From JBBRFH01 sp038224615 (lineage in GTDB: Bacteria > Planctomycetota > Phycisphaerae > Tepidisphaerales > Tepidisphaeraceae), in NCBI GenBank assembly GCA_038224615.1, contig JBBRFH010000138.1:1-9132 (forward strand): 9,132 nt of DNA, written 5' to 3'. Below the pieces are notes generated by a model. The model was not told the DNA's origin and ran no database searches. It was given only the letters and a program-made list of their open reading frames with translations. The translations under genes and the position numbers were made by a program. Within the stretch, counting starts at the first letter, position 1. Each line of letters starts with the position of its first letter. Shown one piece after another: positions 6,843 through 9,132 of this stretch.

Positions 6843-6891
6843 ACAGTTCTGGGAACTGTCGGCCCGTAGCGAGCCATCGTCGCAGGGGCCG
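6843..6891. other. Structured intergenic segment between galM and the Nudix gene
   Basis: Two stem-loops follow one another. ACAGTTC (6843-6849) pairs with GAACTGT (6853-6859) over a 3-nt loop. CGGCCC (6860-6865) pairs with GGGCCG (6886-6891), enclosing an inner stem GCGA/TCGC (6869-6872 with 6880-6883). Neither is followed by a T-run. They may end galM transcription, act as an operator or leader structure for the Nudix gene, or be a dispersed repeat. The remaining gap (to 6955) shows no convincing promoter or Shine-Dalgarno. Confidence 0.4.
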
Positions 6892-6955
6892 GCGGTTGCG
6901 CTTCGGGTGACAATACGCCCTCGACGAACGGCGAATGCTGACGTAAACATTGAAT

Positions 6956-7561
6956 ATGCCCTCTGCAACAAACACTCCGTCCGTGCTATCCCGGAAAATC
7001 ATCGGCAAAGGTCGATTTCTGGAACTGGAGGAGCTTGTTTGGCGCGATTCCCGTGGCACGCAGCGGCTCTGGGAGAACGCCGCCAGGACTCCTTCAACCG
7101 GCCATACCACAACCGGGGGTGCCGCTCTGATGATCTGCTGGCTCGAACCATCAGATCGGCTGCTGCTGGTTCGACAGTTTCGGCCGCCTGCGGGTGGGTG
7201 GGTGATCGAGTTCCCTGCAGGTCTGATCGATGCGGATGAAACCCCCTCTCATGCTGCCGCACGTGAATTGTTGGAGGAGACCGGCTACAGCGGAACGATC
7301 CTGCGGGTCTGGCCCGCCGCGTACAATACGCCCGGCCTTAGTAGTGAAAAGACGTTCACTGTGACGATGCGGATTAATGAGCGATCAAAAGAGAATTTGT
7401 TGACCCAACCTCGTCCTCAGGAAGAGGAGGAAATTGAGGTCTTGCTGGTTGCTCGCGCGGATCTCCCCGGTTTCATAGACCGCCAGCAGACGGCGGGCGT
7501 GCAGTTTGACAGCAAGGTGATCGCCTATTTCTCGGCACTATTTTCCGAGGATCGTCGGTAA
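6956..7561 (+). CDS. Nudix hydrolase, ADP-ribose/nucleotide-sugar pyrophosphatase type
   Basis: This 201-residue protein hydrolyses a nucleoside diphosphate linked to another moiety. The Nudix box matches GX5EX7REUXEEXGU exactly at residues 89-111: G89, E95, R103, E104, E107, E108, G110. The box glutamates bind the metal. Before it is the WVIEFPAG strand, and after it NTPGLSSEK, both typical of the ADP-ribose/ADP-sugar (NudF/NudK-like) branch rather than MutT. An acidic EEEEIEV stretch lies near the C-terminus, as in that branch. The exact substrate is not determinable; GDP-mannose would fit the mannosidase nearby but is speculation. ATG 6956 is chosen; TTG 6950 in frame is possible, and neither has a clear Shine-Dalgarno. 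Its last 24 bp overlap the convergent HAD gene. In the first 36 codons 21 third positions are G/C, fewer than in galM. Confidence 0.9.
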   Translation: MPSATNTPSVLSRKIIGKGRFLELEELVWRDSRGTQRLWENAARTPSTGHTTTGGAALMICWLEPSDRLLLVRQFRPPAGGWVIEFPAGLIDADETPSHAAARELLEETGYSGTILRVWPAAYNTPGLSSEKTFTVTMRINERSKENLLTQPRPQEEEEIEVLLVARADLPGFIDRQQTAGVQFDSKVIAYFSALFSEDRR

Positions 7562-8524
7562 AGAATCCATGAGGGTTGCATAATCGCTGTGGAGCAGCGG
7601 CCGCACACCGCTCTGGGCGATATTGCCGCCCTGGATTCCCAGGCAGGCAAATCCCGCCAGACGGACCGATACAACACCAGCACCCGAGTCCTCCATACCG
7701 ATCACCCGGTGCCGTCGTGAGGTTTCGATTCCCAGGCCGACACGCGCGGTTTCCGCATATAGCCAGGGATGCGGTTTGGGTGTGAGTTCACCCAGCGTAC
7801 CCGCCTCGCCCGGCCGAATGGCAGCGCCGGCACTGATAATGGCATCATAGAACTTTGCCGGGTCTCCCATTTCAAGTTGCCGAAACGCCGAAACAATCTC
7901 CGGCCAGGCTTTCTCATATAGTCCCGAAGTAACCAGTCCGATTCGGATGTTGTGCGATTTGAGTTCTGTCAGAAACTCCTTGAGACCCGGGGCCGGCTCG
8001 AAGGCATCGGCACGACCCCGGCCTTTGAGAATCTCGCTCATTTCAAAGTGAGTAATCTGGAAATAGTGCGTCCGCGCCTGTTCGACAGTCTGCTCCGGGC
8101 AATACTTCTCGATGCAATACTGAAGATGCTCCGAAACTGAGTGCCCTGATACATGCGGCAAATCCACCTCGCCAAGCCGGAATGATTTGTTGTCCAGCAG
8201 GCGGGCCACAGTCTGCTCGATGATCCAGATCCAGAAGTGCTCACTATGAACACTGGTGCCATCAAGGTCCATCAGTACGGCCTCGGCAGGGCCTTCAAAG
8301 CGAGCGTCAGGCAGCGGATACAGCGCCGGATATCCCATTGCCGATTTCACATGGCACAAAGCGCGGTCGGCAAACAGGATGATCTCGACCTTGCGATCCC
8401 TGGGCGTGACGATGCGCAGAACGTCTCCCTGGCCGACCTTGAAAAGCCCGTCCGCGCCGGTTTCCAAGTCAAGGAAATCCTGCGCATACTGGTGAGGCAC
8501 TTCCCCAATTCCCGGATACTTCAT
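7538..8524 (-). CDS. HAD-superfamily hydrolase (phosphatase/phosphoglucomutase-like) with N-terminal extension
   Basis: This 328-residue protein has all four HAD motifs: motif I DLDGT (86-90, nucleophile D86, acid D88), motif II VTSG (198-201), motif III K250 in TPKPHPW, and motif IV MEDSGAG (277-283, E278/D279). A helical cap lies between about 95 and 180, as in the beta-phosphoglucomutase/phosphoglycolate-phosphatase group. The likely reaction is dephosphorylation or phosphoryl transfer on a small, possibly sugar, phosphate; the substrate is unknown. About 80 residues precede the nucleophile, whereas HAD proteins usually have the motif within the first 15 or so; this stretch holds no motif I recognise. 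ATG 8522-8524 has CAGGA 9 nt upstream (plus 8534-8538). It begins 36 bp after the mannosidase stop on the same strand, so it is probably in the same transcript. It overlaps the convergent Nudix gene. Confidence 0.9.
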   Translation of the reverse strand: MKYPGIGEVPHQYAQDFLDLETGADGLFKVGQGDVLRIVTPRDRKVEIILFADRALCHVKSAMGYPALYPLPDARFEGPAEAVLMDLDGTSVHSEHFWIWIIEQTVARLLDNKSFRLGEVDLPHVSGHSVSEHLQYCIEKYCPEQTVEQARTHYFQITHFEMSEILKGRGRADAFEPAPGLKEFLTELKSHNIRIGLVTSGLYEKAWPEIVSAFRQLEMGDPAKFYDAIISAGAAIRPGEAGTLGELTPKPHPWLYAETARVGLGIETSRRHRVIGMEDSGAGVVSVRLAGFACLGIQGGNIAQSGVRPLLHSDYATLMDSLPTILGK

Positions 8525-8548
8525 AATGGGTAATCCTGCTGCTTCGCT

Positions 8549-8579
8549 GTTGCGGACAAATTAGAATCCTATCCGCAAC
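8549..8579 (-). other. Hairpin spanning the mannosidase stop codon
   Basis: GTTGCGGA (8549-8556) is exactly complementary to TCCGCAAC (8572-8579), giving an 8-bp stem with a 15-nt loop that contains the mannosidase stop codon (8561-8563). No U-run follows on the minus strand. It may be a weak attenuator or an RNA-stability/processing element between mannosidase and HAD genes, or chance. Confidence 0.35.
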
Positions 8580-9132
8580 GTAATGATCTTCTTTCCCTCG
8601 ATCGTCAACGGCAGCGAAGCCGACTGGGGTTTCAAAGAGGATATCTTGCTCTCGTCGGCTCGGCACAAAGTCGCAGACGTGATCCTGGAGCCAAACCGCA
8701 GAGTAACCTTTTGCGTCTTCTGCAGCCCATTGAATAGACGTACCACCATCTCCTTGCCGTCTTCCGACTGCTTGATCGCCGTCACCTGGACGGTGGCGCT
8801 GTCGAGCGATAGGAGGCTCATCTGGGCCGCCAATTTTCCTTTACCCCGGCCGATCTGGCCGGCACGCACGGGAGTCGCATAGCCTGAGGCTTCATTGAGC
8901 AACCTGGCCTCGGCCCAATCGCCGGCGTGAATGTGGATGGCATACTCAAATTTCTGCACGCCGGGGCTTTGCACGCCTGCATCCGGCAACTCGGTCTGCT
9001 TTTCCTCACTGACAGCGAGCTTGATGCGGCAGGCACGAATCAGCGTCAGCGACAGGGTATTAACCTTATCGTCCATCGCCTCGTATTCGAAGATACCCTT
9101 TGGCATCAAGGCCAGCCCGTTCTCCCCGTCGC
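8561..9132 (-). CDS. GH38-type alpha-mannosidase, C-terminal part (runs off right edge)
   Basis: About 189 residues are visible and the frame is still open at the window edge. The in-frame TTG (9107-9109) and ATG (9104-9106) are internal codons, not starts, because DGENGLAL precedes them and fits the family. The segment matches the C-terminal beta domain of glycoside hydrolase family 38: GLAL followed by an EYEA segment (the family's EYEV), LSLTLIRAC (the family's LTLLRs), FEYAIHIHAGDW, a KQSEDGKEMVVRLFN strand and a final ITLRIGF. GH38 enzymes are metal-dependent retaining alpha-mannosidases; the catalytic domain would lie upstream, outside the window, so activity cannot be judged here. Its stop is 36 bp before the HAD gene on the same strand, suggesting an operon for mannose-containing glycans or mannosylated solutes. 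Confidence 0.85.
   Translation of the reverse strand, partial: DGENGLALMPKGIFEYEAMDDKVNTLSLTLIRACRIKLAVSEEKQTELPDAGVQSPGVQKFEYAIHIHAGDWAEARLLNEASGYATPVRAGQIGRGKGKLAAQMSLLSLDSATVQVTAIKQSEDGKEMVVRLFNGLQKTQKVTLRFGSRITSATLCRADESKISSLKPQSASLPLTIEGKKIITLRIGF

Noticed and set aside
5712..6971. 419-codon minus-strand open frame over galM
   Set aside because: It is antisense to galM, whose family motifs are unambiguous. The long frame is a by-product of high GC content and codon bias.

Overview
The window reads as chromosomal DNA of a GC-rich member of the Planctomycetota, most likely a Phycisphaerae-type lineage. This is an inference from protein style. Two surface-type kelch proteins begin with a short LEPR-xLL-like N-terminus (an Arg followed by a Leu-rich stretch, directly before the first domain). 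The FKBP protein has a Thr/Gln/Pro-rich linker after its signal peptide. A Calx-beta module is joined to a kelch propeller. No rRNA, tRNA, CRISPR array, transposase or phage gene is visible.

Layout. Positions 1-187 are non-coding and hold a tandem GGTTACT heptamer array (25-80) with three inverted copies further on (156-176). Two minus-strand genes follow: an alpha/beta hydrolase (188-1021) and a secreted FKBP-type peptidyl-prolyl isomerase (1192-1911). Between them lies a perfect 15-bp inverted repeat (1131-1164). The leader of the FKBP gene can fold into a hairpin that covers most of its Shine-Dalgarno sequence. Next come two divergently transcribed paralogues. Each has a ~150-residue malectin-like N-terminal module and a six-bladed kelch propeller (2139-3593 minus; 3876-5651 plus). 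The plus-strand copy carries an extra Calx-beta domain. They share a 282-bp divergent control region. galM (5736-6806, TTG start with a strong Shine-Dalgarno) follows the second kelch gene on the same strand.

After a structured 149-bp gap the third-position GC of the genes drops. A Nudix hydrolase (plus) then converges on, and overlaps by 24 bp, a HAD-family hydrolase (minus). The HAD gene lies just downstream of the C-terminal part of a GH38-type alpha-mannosidase that runs off the right edge.

Overall the window looks like carbohydrate-related accessory content: surface-displayed glycan-binding/propeller proteins, a mutarotase, a mannosidase, a phosphosugar-type HAD phosphatase and a nucleotide-sugar-type Nudix enzyme. 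Secretion-folding and general hydrolase genes sit to the left. No complete, clearly new multi-gene system is evident. The most useful leads are the paired kelch paralogues with their shared N-terminal module, the FKBP leader hairpin, and the heptamer and palindrome repeats.
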